The position numbers and the translations under genes were made by a program. Below the pieces are notes generated by a model. That model saw only the letters and a program-made list of their open reading frames with translations, was not told the origin of the DNA and searched no databases. From Pseudomonadota bacterium (GTDB lineage Bacteria > Pseudomonadota > Alphaproteobacteria > Caulobacterales > Caulobacteraceae): DNA of 64,000 nucleotides. Of this stretch, positions 51,458 to 60,859 are shown piece by piece; within the stretch, counting starts at the first letter, position 1, and each line of letters opens with the position of its first letter. The DNA lies in contig JAFECT010000001.1 in the NCBI GenBank assembly GCA_018241995.1, forward strand, positions 153,959-217,958, read 5' to 3'.

Positions 51458-52525
51458 TCAGCCCCCCGAACCGGACGAACCGCCCGGCAGTGTCAGCGAC
51501 CTTTCGACGCGCACGGCGATATGGTCGCCGCGACGCCCCATGCGGCCCTGCGTCAGGTCGATGGCGCCGCAGCGCAGCTGGATCAGGCTGTCGGGCGTGG
51601 CGTTCAGCATCAGGGTCTCGCCGACCTTCAGGTCGAGCACGCGCGACAGCGACACCTGCTGTTCGTCCAACACGGCCTGCACTTCCATCTGCGTGGTCCA
51701 CAGCTCGGTCGCGAGGTGGCCTTCCCAGATGTTGTCGCGGCCGAACTTCTCGCCCATGAACTGTTGCAGCAGCATCTTCCGGATCGGCTCCAGCGTCGCG
51801 TACGGCAACAGGAGCTCGATTCGCCCGCCACGGTCCTCCATGTCGATGCGCAGCTTGACCAGTATGGCGGCGTTGGCCGGCCGGGCGATAGCGGCGAAGC
51901 GGGGGTTGGTCTCCAGCCGGTCGAGATTGAACTGCACCTCGGTGAGGGGCTCGAAGGCGGCCTTGGCGTCGGCCAGCACCACCTCGATCATCCGCTGCAC
52001 CAGCACCCGCTCGATGGTGGTGTAGGGCCGGCCCTCGATGCGCAGGGCCGCGGTGCCGCGACGCCCGCCCAGGAGCACGTCCACGATCGAATAGATCAGG
52101 TTCGAATCGACCGTCAGCAGACCGTAGTTGTCGAGCTCCTCGGCCCGGAACACCGCCAGGATCGCCGGCAGGGGGATCGAGTTCAGATAGTCGCCGAAGC
52201 GGATCGAGGAGATGTTGTCGAGGCTGACCTCGACGTTGTCGGAGGTGAAATTGCGCAGTGAGGTCGTCATCAGCCGGACCAGCCGGTCGAAGACGATCTC
52301 GAGCATCGGCAGACGCTCGTAGGAGACCAGGGCCGAGTTGATGATGGCGCGGATGCCGGACCGCTCCGCCGCCTCGTCGTCGGAAAGATCGAAGCCCAAG
52401 AGGCTGTCGATCTCATCCTGGTTGAGGATGCGCTCGGTCCCGCCCAGCGCGCCGAGCGCACGCTCCTGTTCCGCGGCTTGCACCTCGGGTTCGGCGTTCT
52501 CCAGGGTTTCGGACGGGTCAGCCAT
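51458..52525 (-). CDS. fliM: Flagellar motor switch protein FliM
   Basis: 355 residues. N-terminal CheY-binding segment with LNQDEIDSLLGF near residue 35, the CheC-like middle domain (IINSALVSYERLPMLEIVFDRLVRLM, ...MEDRGGRIELLLPY) and the C-terminal SpoA domain (LDLKVGETLMLNATPDSLIQLRCGAIDLTQGRMGRRGDHIAVRVER). It forms the rotor C-ring. It follows fliL after 14 nt. Confidence 0.96.
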   Translation of the reverse strand: MADPSETLENAEPEVQAAEQERALGALGGTERILNQDEIDSLLGFDLSDDEAAERSGIRAIINSALVSYERLPMLEIVFDRLVRLMTTSLRNFTSDNVEVSLDNISSIRFGDYLNSIPLPAILAVFRAEELDNYGLLTVDSNLIYSIVDVLLGGRRGTAALRIEGRPYTTIERVLVQRMIEVVLADAKAAFEPLTEVQFNLDRLETNPRFAAIARPANAAILVKLRIDMEDRGGRIELLLPYATLEPIRKMLLQQFMGEKFGRDNIWEGHLATELWTTQMEVQAVLDEQQVSLSRVLDLKVGETLMLNATPDSLIQLRCGAIDLTQGRMGRRGDHIAVRVERSLTLPGGSSGSGG

Positions 52526-52539
52526 TACGCTTGCGATCC

Positions 52540-53166
52540 CTACTGGATCAGCATCTCCTCGATATCGACCGCATCGACCTTCTTGGGCGCCAGCACCAGG
52601 TTCACCCGGCGCAGGATTTCCTGGCGGAGCTGAAAGCTCCCCTGGCTCCCCGAGAGATCCTCGGGCCGCAATTCTCTGAGGAAAGTCGTAAACATGTCCT
52701 GCATGCGCGGGCCGCTTTCCTGAATCAGGTCGGCGGTTTCCGGGTCACGCATTTCCAGCGTCAGCTTGAGCTTCAGATAGGTCGGCTTGCCGTCGGCGGA
52801 CTGGATGTTCACCACCAGGTCCGGCATGGTGAAATAGGTGATGCCGTCGGGGCCTTCCTTGACGACGCCCTGGGTGGGATCGGCCTTCTTCGAGCCGCCC
52901 TCGCCGCCTTCGCCGCCCTTCTTCTTTTCTTTCTTCTTCTTGTCCTTCTCGGCCGCCGCCTTGTCGGGCGGGCCCTTGGGCGCGAGGAACATGAAGTAGG
53001 CGCCCGCGCCGCCGCCGCCCAGCACCAGCACGCCGGCCAGGCCGATGACGATCAGCATGATCGGCAGCTTCTTCTTGGCGGGGCCTTCGCCCTCGCCGCC
53101 TTCACCGTCGACGGGCGGAGCGGCTTCGCCCTCCGCCTCAGGTTTCGGCTTCTTCTTGAAGAACAT
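52540..53166 (-). CDS. fliL: Flagellar basal-body-associated protein FliL
   Basis: 208 residues. A Lys/Glu/Gly-rich cytoplasmic tail precedes a single membrane helix (LPIMLIVIGLAGVLVLGGGGAGAYFMF), then a second charged stretch (EKDKKKKEKKKGGEGG) and the FliL periplasmic domain (TYFTMPDLVVNIQSADGKPTYLKLKLTLEM). It surrounds the stator at the motor. ATG at 53166 heads the minus-strand operon with fliM. Confidence 0.93.
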   Translation of the reverse strand: MFFKKKPKPEAEGEAAPPVDGEGGEGEGPAKKKLPIMLIVIGLAGVLVLGGGGAGAYFMFLAPKGPPDKAAAEKDKKKKEKKKGGEGGEGGSKKADPTQGVVKEGPDGITYFTMPDLVVNIQSADGKPTYLKLKLTLEMRDPETADLIQESGPRMQDMFTTFLRELRPEDLSGSQGSFQLRQEILRRVNLVLAPKKVDAVDIEEMLIQ

Positions 53167-53196
53167 CGCCGGCCGTACGCCCCCAGACTTCTCGAG

Positions 53197-53223
53197 GGTT
53201 AAGGATCGACTCGGTTTGGTTAA
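53197..53223 (-). promoter_or_regulatory. Two TTAACC half-sites upstream of fliL
   Basis: On the minus strand TTAACC occurs twice, 21 bp apart (GGTTAA on the plus strand at 53197 and 53218). CtrA half-sites of this form control class II flagellar promoters in Caulobacter. The full N7-spaced site is not present. Confidence 0.4.
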
Positions 53224-53329
53224 CGACTGGTTTGGAAGCGGATTCCGCCAGGCAGTATTTGCCGGGCCAAGAGGCGCCTGCGACAGCCGCGCACGAATCT
53301 CAAACCATTGAAAACATGGGCGTTAACCA

Positions 53330-53345
53330 TGGCACGTTCGGTGCA
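53330..53345 (+). promoter_or_regulatory. Sigma-54-type promoter of flgF
   Basis: TGGCAC-N5-GTGCA has one mismatch to the sigma-54 pattern TGGCAC-N5-TTGCA. The flgF ATG lies only 13 bp after it, so the message would be almost leaderless, or the true promoter lies elsewhere. Confidence 0.5.
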
Positions 53346-53357
53346 TCGGGGTGCAAC

Positions 53358-54110
53358 ATGGATAACGTCTCCTACATCGGCCTCTCTCGCCAAGCCGCCC
53401 TGCAGCGGCAGATGGACATCGTGGCCAACAACCTGGCCAACGTGGACACCGTCGGTTTCAAGGTCGAGCAGCAGCTGCTCAGCAGCCAGGCCGGCGCGCC
53501 CGCCAAGAACGAGAACGTCCGCGGCCCGGCCCTGTTCGTGATCGACAACGGCGTCGGCCGCGACTTCTCCGAAGGCGACCTGCGCTCCACCGGCCGGCCG
53601 CTGGACGTGGCCATCGAGGGCAACGCCTTCTTCAAGGTGCAGACCCCCGGCGGCGAGCGCTACACGAAGGACGGCCGCTTCGCGCTGAACCCCCAGGGCC
53701 AGCTGGTCACCGCGTCGGGCCACCCGGTGCTGGACGCCGGCGGCGGCACGATCACCCTCGATCCCGCCAACGGCGAGCCCTCGATCTCCAACGACGGGGT
53801 GGTCAGCCAGCGCACGCCCCAGGGCGCGTCGACCCAGGTCGGCAAGCTCGGCGTGGTGCGCTTCGACACCCTGAGCGTCCTGCAGAAGGGCGGCGACAAT
53901 CTCTACGTCAACACCTCCAACGCCACGCCCCAGGCGGCCAACGACGTGCGCCTGCACCAGGGGATGCTGGAGGGCTCCAACGTCAAGCCGATCACCCAGA
54001 TCACGAACCTCATCGAGATCCAGCGCTCCTACGAGCGCGTGGCCCAGATGATCCAACAGAACAACGACCTCAGCCAGCAGTCGATCGACCGCCTGGCGCG
54101 GGTGAGCTGA
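53358..54110 (+). CDS. flgF: Flagellar proximal rod protein FlgF
   Basis: 250 residues from ATG 53358. N-terminal rod motif LSRQAALQRQMDIVANNLANVDTVGFK and the C-terminal IQRSYERVAQMIQQNNDLSQQSIDRL. It forms part of the rod. A longer frame from 53232 lacks family sequence and overlaps the promoter. flgG follows after 12 nt. Confidence 0.95.
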   Translation: MDNVSYIGLSRQAALQRQMDIVANNLANVDTVGFKVEQQLLSSQAGAPAKNENVRGPALFVIDNGVGRDFSEGDLRSTGRPLDVAIEGNAFFKVQTPGGERYTKDGRFALNPQGQLVTASGHPVLDAGGGTITLDPANGEPSISNDGVVSQRTPQGASTQVGKLGVVRFDTLSVLQKGGDNLYVNTSNATPQAANDVRLHQGMLEGSNVKPITQITNLIEIQRSYERVAQMIQQNNDLSQQSIDRLARVS

Positions 54111-54122
54111 GAGTAGGAACCG

Positions 54123-54911
54123 ATGAGAGCGCTCCGCATCGCCGCGACGGGCATGGCCGCCCAGCAGCTGAACGTCGAAGTCATTTCGAACAACATCGCG
54201 AACATGAACACCGTCGGCTTCAAGAAGCAGCGGGCGGAGTTCGAGGACCTGCTCTACCAGAACGTCGAGCGCCCCGGCGCCCAGTCCTCGGACCAGGGCA
54301 CGGTGGTGCCGACCGGTGTGCAGCTGGGCTCGGGCGTGAAGGCCGGTTCGGTCTACCGCATCACCACCCAGGGCAGCATGACCAACACCGGCAACAAGCT
54401 GGACCTGGCCATCGACGGCCAGGGCTTCTTCCAGGTGCTGATGCCCTCGGGCGAGACCGCCTACAGCCGCGCCGGCAACTTCTCGGTCAACCAGGCCGGC
54501 CAGTTGGTCACCAACCTCGGCTATCCGGTGATCCCGCAGGTCACCATCCCGCAGAACGCCAAGGACATCACCATCTCCAAGACCGGCCAGGTGCAGGTGT
54601 CGGTCGACGGCCAGACCTCGCCCTCGACGGTCGGCAACCTGACCCTCGCCACCTTCTTCAACCAAGCCGGCCTGGAAGCCATCGGCGACAACCTGTTCCT
54701 GGAAAGCGGCGCCTCGGGCCCGGCGGTGACCGGCACGCCCGGCTCTACCGGCTTCGGCGGGCTGCTGCAGGGCTACACCGAGGCCTCCAACGTCGACCCG
54801 GTGTCCGAGATCACCTCCCTGATCGTGGCCCAGCGCGCCTACGAGATGAACTCCAAGGTGGTGTCCGCGGCCGACTCCATGCTGGCCGCCGCCTCGCAGC
54901 TGAAGGGCTGA
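54123..54911 (+). CDS. flgG: Flagellar distal rod protein FlgG
   Basis: 262 residues: MRALRIAATGMAAQQLNVEVISNNIANMNTVGFKKQRAEFEDLLYQ at the start and SLIVAQRAYEMNSKVVSAADSMLAAASQLKG at the end, both conserved rod/hook helices. Standard length. GAGTAGGAA precedes the start. flgA follows 3 nt later. Confidence 0.97.
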   Translation: MRALRIAATGMAAQQLNVEVISNNIANMNTVGFKKQRAEFEDLLYQNVERPGAQSSDQGTVVPTGVQLGSGVKAGSVYRITTQGSMTNTGNKLDLAIDGQGFFQVLMPSGETAYSRAGNFSVNQAGQLVTNLGYPVIPQVTIPQNAKDITISKTGQVQVSVDGQTSPSTVGNLTLATFFNQAGLEAIGDNLFLESGASGPAVTGTPGSTGFGGLLQGYTEASNVDPVSEITSLIVAQRAYEMNSKVVSAADSMLAAASQLKG

Positions 54912-54914
54912 GCC

Positions 54915-55679
54915 ATGAAGGCGATCCGCTTCCTCGCGCCGCTTGTGCTGGGCCTGACCGCCGCCTCCACCGCCCTGGCGGGCGTGCCGGTGGACCTGCG
55001 CCCGCAGCCGACGGCGGAAGGCTCGACCGTCACGCTCGGCGACCTGTTCGACGGCGCCGGCCGCGCGGCCAAGGTTCCGCTGTTCACCGGCGCCCCCGGC
55101 GCGCCCTCGGTGGTGCTGGACGCGGGCCAGGTGCAGCGCATCGCCCACATCAACGGCCTGGACTGGGACAACCCCTCGGGCTTCCGCCGCGTGGTCGTGC
55201 AGCTGGGCGCCGCGCCCGCCCCGGCCACTGCGAGCGTCGCCGGCCGCAGCGACAAGACCGTCGAGGTCCTGACCTTCACCCGCAGCCTGGCCGCCGGGGA
55301 CATCATTCAGCCGTCGGACGTGCTGTGGACCAAGGTGCAGTCGCACCTCGCCCCCTCCGACAGCCCTTCCGACGCCTCGCAGGTGATCGGCATGACCGCC
55401 CGCCGCCCCCTGCGCGAAGGCGCCGCCGTGGCCGCCCACGACTTGGTCTCCCCGGTGGTGATCAAGCGCGAGCAGCTGGTCACCGTCGCCTACGCCGTCG
55501 AGGGCGTGGAGCTGACCGTCCAGGGCAAGGCCATGGGCGACGCCTCCGCCGGCCAGCCGGTCGAAGTCATGAACACCCAATCGAAGAAGACGATTGCCGC
55601 CATTGCGACGGGCCCCGGGCGGGCCGTCACCGGACCGGGGGCCGAAGCCTACCGCTCCAAAGCCTACGCCGCCCGCTGA
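54915..55679 (+). CDS. flgA: P-ring assembly chaperone FlgA
   Basis: 254 residues with a signal peptide (MKAIRFLAPLVLGLTAASTALA). The C-terminal SAF domain reads LAAGDIIQPSDVLWTKVQ, ARRPLREGAAVAAHDLVSPVVIKREQLV, typical of FlgA. It helps the periplasmic P-ring form. No gene for the P-ring protein itself lies adjacent in this window. Confidence 0.93.
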   Translation: MKAIRFLAPLVLGLTAASTALAGVPVDLRPQPTAEGSTVTLGDLFDGAGRAAKVPLFTGAPGAPSVVLDAGQVQRIAHINGLDWDNPSGFRRVVVQLGAAPAPATASVAGRSDKTVEVLTFTRSLAAGDIIQPSDVLWTKVQSHLAPSDSPSDASQVIGMTARRPLREGAAVAAHDLVSPVVIKREQLVTVAYAVEGVELTVQGKAMGDASAGQPVEVMNTQSKKTIAAIATGPGRAVTGPGAEAYRSKAYAAR

Positions 55680-55711
55680 CCCTCCTCTTCTTCCCGAAGG
55701 CAAAGACACCC

Positions 55712-56443
55712 ATGCACGCGTTCCGTACCGCTTCTGTCCTCGCTCTCGCCGCTCTCAGCCTCGCCGCCTGTGGCACGGTCAAGGAGACCGTGGGCACGCC
55801 CAAGATGAGCCAGATGGCCTATCCTGCAGGTCTGGTGCCCAGCCAGCAGCTGATCGTGGCCCAGCCCACGCCCCAGGCGGCTTCCGCCAACTCGCTGTGG
55901 CGGGCGGGCGCGCGCACCTTCTTCCACGACCAGCGCGCCCGCAACGTCGGCGACATTCTGACCGTGGCCATCGAGATCGACGACAGCGCCCAGTTCCAGA
56001 ACTCCACTTCGCGCAGCAGGGCCAATGGCGTGAAGGCCGGCGTGCCGCACTTCTTCGGCCTGGAGTCGAGCCTGGGCAAGATCCTACCGGCCGGATTTGA
56101 TCCCTCGCAGATGGTCGACGCCTCGGGCTCCACCACCTCGGACGGCAAGGGCTCCATCGCCCGGTCGGAAAAGGTCTCCCTGACCATCGCGGCGGTCGTC
56201 ACCGGCGTGCTGCCCAACGGCAACCTCGTGATCCAGGGTCGTCAGGAGGTGCGCACCAACAGCGAGCTGCGCGAACTGACCGTGGCCGGCATCGTGCGGC
56301 CGGAAGACATCTCCGCCGCCAACACCATCAAGCACACCCAGATCGCCGAAGCCCGCATTTCGTACGGCGGCAGGGGCGACGTCAGCCGGGTCAACAAGAC
56401 CCCCGCCGGCCAGGCCGTGCTGGAGCGCTTCTCGCCCTTCTGA
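55712..56443 (+). CDS. flgH: L-ring lipoprotein FlgH
   Basis: 243 residues from ATG 55712. Lipobox LAAC near residue 20, then SLWRAGARTFFHDQRARNVGDILTVAIEIDD and VIQGRQEVRTNSELRELTVAGIVRPEDISAANTIKHTQIAEARISYGGRG, the FlgH core. It forms the outer-membrane L-ring. It ends the flgFGAH operon, with a strong terminator after it. Confidence 0.95.
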   Translation: MHAFRTASVLALAALSLAACGTVKETVGTPKMSQMAYPAGLVPSQQLIVAQPTPQAASANSLWRAGARTFFHDQRARNVGDILTVAIEIDDSAQFQNSTSRSRANGVKAGVPHFFGLESSLGKILPAGFDPSQMVDASGSTTSDGKGSIARSEKVSLTIAAVVTGVLPNGNLVIQGRQEVRTNSELRELTVAGIVRPEDISAANTIKHTQIAEARISYGGRGDVSRVNKTPAGQAVLERFSPF

Positions 56444-56470
56444 CGGCGACAAGAATTGAACCCATTGAAG

Positions 56471-56504
56471 CGCCCCGCGTTTTACTGGCGAACGCGGGGC
56501 GTTT
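56471..56504 (+). terminator. Terminator of the flgFGAH operon
   Basis: Perfect 11-bp stem CGCCCCGCGTT / AACGCGGGGCG with a 9-nt loop, then TTT. It ends 4 nt before the ATG of the next gene, so the GGGGCG ribosome-binding stretch is inside the stem. Confidence 0.8.
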
Positions 56505-56508
56505 CGCC

Positions 56509-56985
56509 ATGCCTGTCTCCGGTCGCAAATCCCTGGTCCTGTTGGCTCTGCTGGGAGTTTCCGGCCTGGTTGGCGCCTGCGCGCACCCCTTGCCCCAGCC
56601 CGAACGCCTGTCGTGGAACTACTTTTTCGATGGGCAAGAGGCCAAGCTGGCCTATGGTCGTCCCAACAGCGACGAGGTTGGCCTGATGATGACCTGTGCG
56701 CCTCATTCCGGTTCAGTGCTTGTTTCAAGCGACGCCACCGCCGGCCAGCCGCGGCTGATCCTGGTGTCCGGCAAGTCGAAGAGCACGCTGAAGGGCTCAG
56801 CCGAAGTCGATCCCCTGACCGGCACGACTCAGGCCCACGCGGCCGCCAGCCTGCGCGAGGCGGCCCTGGCCGGGTTCGCTCGCAGCGGCAGGCTGTCGGT
56901 CGAACGTGACGGGCGTTCGCTGGACATGCCGGCGTCGCTCGGCGACCGCGACGCGGTGCGCCGCTTCTTCAGCGCCTGCGGCTGA
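56509..56985 (+). CDS. Exported lipoprotein, paralogue 1 of 3
   Basis: 158 residues. Lipobox VGAC near residue 24. The mature part starts WNYFFDGQEAKLAYGRPN and ends DAVRRFFSACG. It shares layout with the next two genes: aromatic-rich start, a middle Cys (MMTCAPHSGSV), a helix with REAALAGFARSG and a terminal F-x(2-3)-C-G. Family not known to me. Its start codon is directly behind the flgH terminator, whose stem covers its Shine-Dalgarno. Confidence 0.7.
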   Translation: MPVSGRKSLVLLALLGVSGLVGACAHPLPQPERLSWNYFFDGQEAKLAYGRPNSDEVGLMMTCAPHSGSVLVSSDATAGQPRLILVSGKSKSTLKGSAEVDPLTGTTQAHAAASLREAALAGFARSGRLSVERDGRSLDMPASLGDRDAVRRFFSACG

Positions 56986-57002
56986 TCCAAGGGAACCGCC
57001 CC

Positions 57003-57395
57003 TTGATCCCCGCCCTCGCCGCCGTCCTGGCGGTCCTCGCGCAGGCTCCGGCCCATGGCCAGCAGCGCGCCGCCGTCGAACCCTGGACCTGGTCGCTGTA
57101 CGACCACGGCGCCAAGGTCACCCTCGCCCACGAGGTGCCCGACACCGATCGCCTCAGCGAAGTGTTCGAGTGCACGCGCGCCACGGGCGACATCAAGGTC
57201 TCGATCTATCCGGGCGGCGACGCCAAGTCGGCCCAGAAGTTCGAGACCGCCATGACCGTGCGGGACCCGCGCTTTCCGACCTTTGTCCAGACCGGCAAGC
57301 TGACCGTGACCCAGGGCGAACAGAACGCGGCCGTCACCGTCGCAGGCAAGGACCTGCAGACCCTGGCCAGGTTCGGCAAACTCTGCGGGGCTTGA
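57003..57395 (+). CDS. Exported protein, paralogue 2 of 3
   Basis: 130 residues, start TTG 57003 with AGGGAA upstream. Signal peptide MIPALAAVLAVLAQAPAHG, no lipobox. The mature part PWTWSLYDHGAKVTLAHEVP, then VFECTRATGDIKVSI and the final LARFGKLCGA match paralogues 1 and 3 position by position. It lies 17 nt after paralogue 1 and 31 nt before paralogue 3. Confidence 0.7.
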   Translation: MIPALAAVLAVLAQAPAHGQQRAAVEPWTWSLYDHGAKVTLAHEVPDTDRLSEVFECTRATGDIKVSIYPGGDAKSAQKFETAMTVRDPRFPTFVQTGKLTVTQGEQNAAVTVAGKDLQTLARFGKLCGA

Positions 57396-57426
57396 CCTCG
57401 CCGGGGCTTGGTCCGAACACAGGGCC

Positions 57427-57963
57427 ATGAAACACGCTGCGCAAACCGCCCTCACCCTCCTGGCCGCCGCCGCCATGCTGGCCGGCTGCGCCAGCGCCCG
57501 CAAAGCCCTGACCCCGTCGGCGTCCAAGACCATCGAGGTCGCCCCGCCCGAGCCGGGGGCGCCCAAGCCCACCGCCGGCATGGACTGGACCTATGCGCCG
57601 GTCGGCACCAACGCGGCCCTGACCTACGGCGCCGCCGGCGGCCAGCCCAAGCTGCTGCTGGCCTGCGCCCAGAAGTCAGGCTCGGTGACCGTAGGCGAGC
57701 CGGGCGCCGCGGCGGCCGTCAACCGCATCACCCTGATCTCAGGCTCGGCCAAGGCCACGGTGCTGGCCGGCGCCCAGCCCTCGCCCAGCGATCCCAGCCA
57801 GATGGTGCTCAGCGCCAAGTTCTCGACGCTCGACCCGATCATGCAGGCCTTCGCACACCGCCGCTGGATCGCCCTGCCGCTGGAAGGCGACAAGGTCGAC
57901 AACCTGGTGGCCCACCCGGAGGGCGCCGTGGCGGTGAGAGAGTTCTTCGACTTCTGCGGCTGA
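57427..57963 (+). CDS. Exported lipoprotein, paralogue 3 of 3
   Basis: 178 residues. Lipobox LAGC near residue 21. After a Pro-rich linker the domain MDWTYAPVGTNAALTYGAAG, LLLACAQKSGSVTVG, ITLISGSAKATV and AVREFFDFCG repeats the pattern of the two preceding genes. Likely envelope-located. It is the last gene of the plus-strand cluster before dxs on the opposite strand. Confidence 0.72.
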   Translation: MKHAAQTALTLLAAAAMLAGCASARKALTPSASKTIEVAPPEPGAPKPTAGMDWTYAPVGTNAALTYGAAGGQPKLLLACAQKSGSVTVGEPGAAAAVNRITLISGSAKATVLAGAQPSPSDPSQMVLSAKFSTLDPIMQAFAHRRWIALPLEGDKVDNLVAHPEGAVAVREFFDFCG

Positions 57964-57967
57964 GGCC

Positions 57968-59881
57968 CTAAGCCCGCGCCGCGCTCACCCGCGCATCGAC
58001 GCCCAGGGCCTTGAGCGCGCTGGCGGCGATGCCCTCGGCGTCCAGCCCCGCCTGGGCGTACATGACCTCGGGCTTGTCGTGGTCCTGGAAGATGTCCGGA
58101 AGCACCAGGGTGCGGATCTTCAGGCCGCGGTCGAGCGCGCCCTTGTCGGCCAAAAGGTGCAGCACGAAGGCGCCGAAGCCGCCGACAGAACCTTCCTCGA
58201 CCGTGATCAGGGCCTCATGCTCGCGGGCCAGTCGCAGGATCAGCGCCTCGTCCAGCGGCTTGGCGAAGCGGGCGTCGGCGACGGTGGCCGAGATGCCGCG
58301 CGCGGCCAGCAGCTCAGCCGCCTTCAGTGCGGGCTCCAGACGGGTGCCCAGCGCCAGGATCGCGACCGTGGTTCCCTCGCGCACGATGCGGCCCTTGCCG
58401 ATCTCCCAGGGGGCGGCGAGTTCCGGAATGTCGATGCCGATGCCGTCCCCGCGCGGATAGCGGAAGGCCGAGGGGCGGTCGTCGATCTCGGCGGCGGTGG
58501 CGATGGCGTGGGCCAGCTCCGCCTCATCGGACGGCGCCATGATCACCATGCCGGGCAAGGCGCCCAGGTATCCGACGTCGAAGGAGCCCGCATGAGTCGG
58601 CCCGTCCGCGCCCACGAGGCCCGCGCGGTCCATGGCGAAGCGCACCGGCAGCCCCTGGATGGCCACGTCGTGCACCACCTGGTCGTAGCCGCGCTGCAGG
58701 AAGGTCGAGTAGATCGCGCAGAACGGCTTCATGCCCGCCGCCGCCAGGCCCGCGGCGAAGGTCACCGCATGCTGCTCGGCGATGCCGACGTCGTAGGTCC
58801 GCTCGGGGAAGCGCTGGCCGAACAGGTCCAGGCCCGTGCCGGACGGCATGGCGGCGGTGACGGCGACGATTCGCTCGTCCCGCTCGGCCTGCTTGATCAG
58901 TTCGTTGGCGAAGACCTTGGTGTAGCTGGGGGCGTTGGAGGGGGCCTTGGCCTGCTTGCCGGTGATCACGTCGAACTTGACCACGCCATGGTACTTGTCG
59001 GCCGCGTCCTCGGCGGGCGGATAGCCCTTGCCCTTGCGGGTGACGACGTGGACCAGGATCGGCTTGGTATCCATTTCGGCGGCGTTCTTCAGCACCGGCA
59101 CCAGCTGGTCCAGGTCGTGCCCGTCGATGGGGCCGACGTAATAGAAGCCCAGTTCCTCGAACAGGGTGCCGCCGGTGACCATGCCGCGGGCGTATTCCTC
59201 GGCCTTCTTGGCGGCCTTGGCCATGGGCCGGGGCAGGTGTTCGGCCACCGACTTGCCGAACTTGCGCAGCGATCGGTAGGCGCCGCCGGAGACCAGCTTG
59301 GCCAGATAGCTCGACATGCCGCCGACCGGTGGCGCGATCGACATGTCGTTGTCGTTCAGGATCACGATCAGGCGCTTGGTGGTCGGCGCGGCCTGGTTCA
59401 TCGCCTCATAGGCCATGCCCGCGCTCATCGAGCCGTCGCCGATCACGGCCACGACGTTGTAGTCCTCGCCCTTCAGGTCGCGCGCGGCGGCGAAGCCCAG
59501 CGCCGCCGAGATCGAGGTGGCTGCGTGGGCCGCGCCAAACGGATCGTATTCGCTCTCGGCCCGCTTTGTGAAGCCTGAGAGGCCCCCGCCCTGGCGCAGG
59601 GTGCGGATACGGTCACGCCGCCCGGTCAGGATCTTGTGCGGATAGGCCTGGTGGCCCACATCCCAGATCACGATGTCCTTAGGCGTGTCGAACACGTGGT
59701 GCAGGGCCACGGTCAACTCCACCACGCCCAAACCCGCGCCCAGGTGACCGCCGGTCTGGCTGACCGCGTCGATGGTCTCCTGGCGCAACTCGTCGGCGAG
59801 CTGCTTGAGTTCTGTGACGGAGAGACCGCGCGTATCGGCCGGGTAGCTGACCTTGTCGAGCAGGGGCGTCTCTGGGGGCAT
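57968..59881 (-). CDS. dxs: 1-deoxy-D-xylulose-5-phosphate synthase
   Basis: 637 residues. Thiamine-diphosphate motif [44 protein letters not shown] and the transketolase C-terminal domain [13 protein letters not shown]. It makes DXP from pyruvate and glyceraldehyde-3-phosphate, the first step of the MEP isoprenoid route. ispA lies 46 nt upstream on the same strand. Confidence 0.97.
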   Translation of the reverse strand: MPPETPLLDKVSYPADTRGLSVTELKQLADELRQETIDAVSQTGGHLGAGLGVVELTVALHHVFDTPKDIVIWDVGHQAYPHKILTGRRDRIRTLRQGGGLSGFTKRAESEYDPFGAAHAATSISAALGFAAARDLKGEDYNVVAVIGDGSMSAGMAYEAMNQAAPTTKRLIVILNDNDMSIAPPVGGMSSYLAKLVSGGAYRSLRKFGKSVAEHLPRPMAKAAKKAEEYARGMVTGGTLFEELGFYYVGPIDGHDLDQLVPVLKNAAEMDTKPILVHVVTRKGKGYPPAEDAADKYHGVVKFDVITGKQAKAPSNAPSYTKVFANELIKQAERDERIVAVTAAMPSGTGLDLFGQRFPERTYDVGIAEQHAVTFAAGLAAAGMKPFCAIYSTFLQRGYDQVVHDVAIQGLPVRFAMDRAGLVGADGPTHAGSFDVGYLGALPGMVIMAPSDEAELAHAIATAAEIDDRPSAFRYPRGDGIGIDIPELAAPWEIGKGRIVREGTTVAILALGTRLEPALKAAELLAARGISATVADARFAKPLDEALILRLAREHEALITVEEGSVGGFGAFVLHLLADKGALDRGLKIRTLVLPDIFQDHDKPEVMYAQAGLDAEGIAASALKALGVDARVSAARA

Positions 59882-59927
59882 CGAAGTCTTCTTCTTGCCG
59901 GCGGACTGCGGCCGGAACGCGAATGTT

Positions 59928-60839
59928 TCAGCTTCGGCGCTGTAGCACGAAGTCGACGCTGGCTCTCAGGAATTTGGCGTCTTCGCCGAACAAATCCAGA
60001 TGCCTGCGCGCCTGCTCGGCCAGCACGCCGACCCGCTCCTTCGCCGCATCAACACCCAGCAGGGTGACGAAGTTCGCCTTGCCCTTGGCCGCGTCCTTGC
60101 CCTTGGCCGCCTTGCCCAGCAGGTCCTCGTCGCCCTCAACGTCGAGCAGGTCGTCGACGATCTGGTAGGCGAGGCCTAAATCGTTGGCGAACATCATGAG
60201 CGCGCTACGCTCGCCGTCGTCGGCGTCGGCGACGATCAGCGGGATCTCGAAGGCGAAGGCGATCAGGGCGCCGGTCTTCAGCCGCTGCATGCGCGCGACG
60301 CCGCCCAGGTCCTCGCGCACGCCCAGAAGGTCGATCATCTGGCCGCCCGCCATGCCGCGGGCGCCCGAGGCTATGGCCAGCTTGCGCACCAGTTCGGCCC
60401 GCACCGACGGGTCCTCGTGGGTATCGGGGTGAGCCATGATCTCGAAGGCTGCGCTCTGCAGCGCATCGCCGACCAGAACGGCGGTGGCCTCGTCGTACTG
60501 CTTGTGCACGGTCGGGCGGCCCCGGCGCATGTCGTCGTCGTCCATCGACGGCAGGTCGTCGTGGACCAGGGAATAGGCGTGGATGCACTCCAGCGCGCAG
60601 GCGGCGCGCAGCACCGGACGCTCCTCGACGTCGAACAGGCGCGCGCTCTCCATCGCGAAGAAGGGGCGCAGGCGCTTGCCGGGCCCCAGCGCCGCATAGC
60701 GCATGGCCTCGGTCAGGCGCTGTTCGGGTCCGTCTGCGCGGGGCAACAGCTGGTCCAGCGCCACAGTGACGAGATCGGCGGCCTCGGCGACGCGCTCGGC
60801 GACGATATCGATGGGCGTCTGGGCTGCAGCGCTGGTCAA
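59928..60839 (-). CDS. ispA: Polyprenyl synthetase (farnesyl diphosphate synthase-like)
   Basis: 303 residues from TTG 60839, chosen because GGGGGAAC stands 5 nt upstream and family sequence starts nearby. First Asp-rich motif [19 protein letters not shown]; second [16 protein letters not shown]. It condenses IPP with allylic diphosphates. Gene order xseB-ispA-dxs on one strand matches the common bacterial cluster. Confidence 0.93.
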   Translation of the reverse strand: MTSAAAQTPIDIVAERVAEAADLVTVALDQLLPRADGPEQRLTEAMRYAALGPGKRLRPFFAMESARLFDVEERPVLRAACALECIHAYSLVHDDLPSMDDDDMRRGRPTVHKQYDEATAVLVGDALQSAAFEIMAHPDTHEDPSVRAELVRKLAIASGARGMAGGQMIDLLGVREDLGGVARMQRLKTGALIAFAFEIPLIVADADDGERSALMMFANDLGLAYQIVDDLLDVEGDEDLLGKAAKGKDAAKGKANFVTLLGVDAAKERVGVLAEQARRHLDLFGEDAKFLRASVDFVLQRRS

Positions 60840-60859
60840 ACGGTGTTCCCCCGGCGCGT

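Noticed and set aside
53220..55709. 829-codon open frame on the minus strand across the flgF-flgG-flgA genes
   Set aside because: It is the antisense shadow of three well-supported flagellar genes; the translation is His/Gly/Arg-rich low-complexity typical of reversed GC-rich coding DNA.
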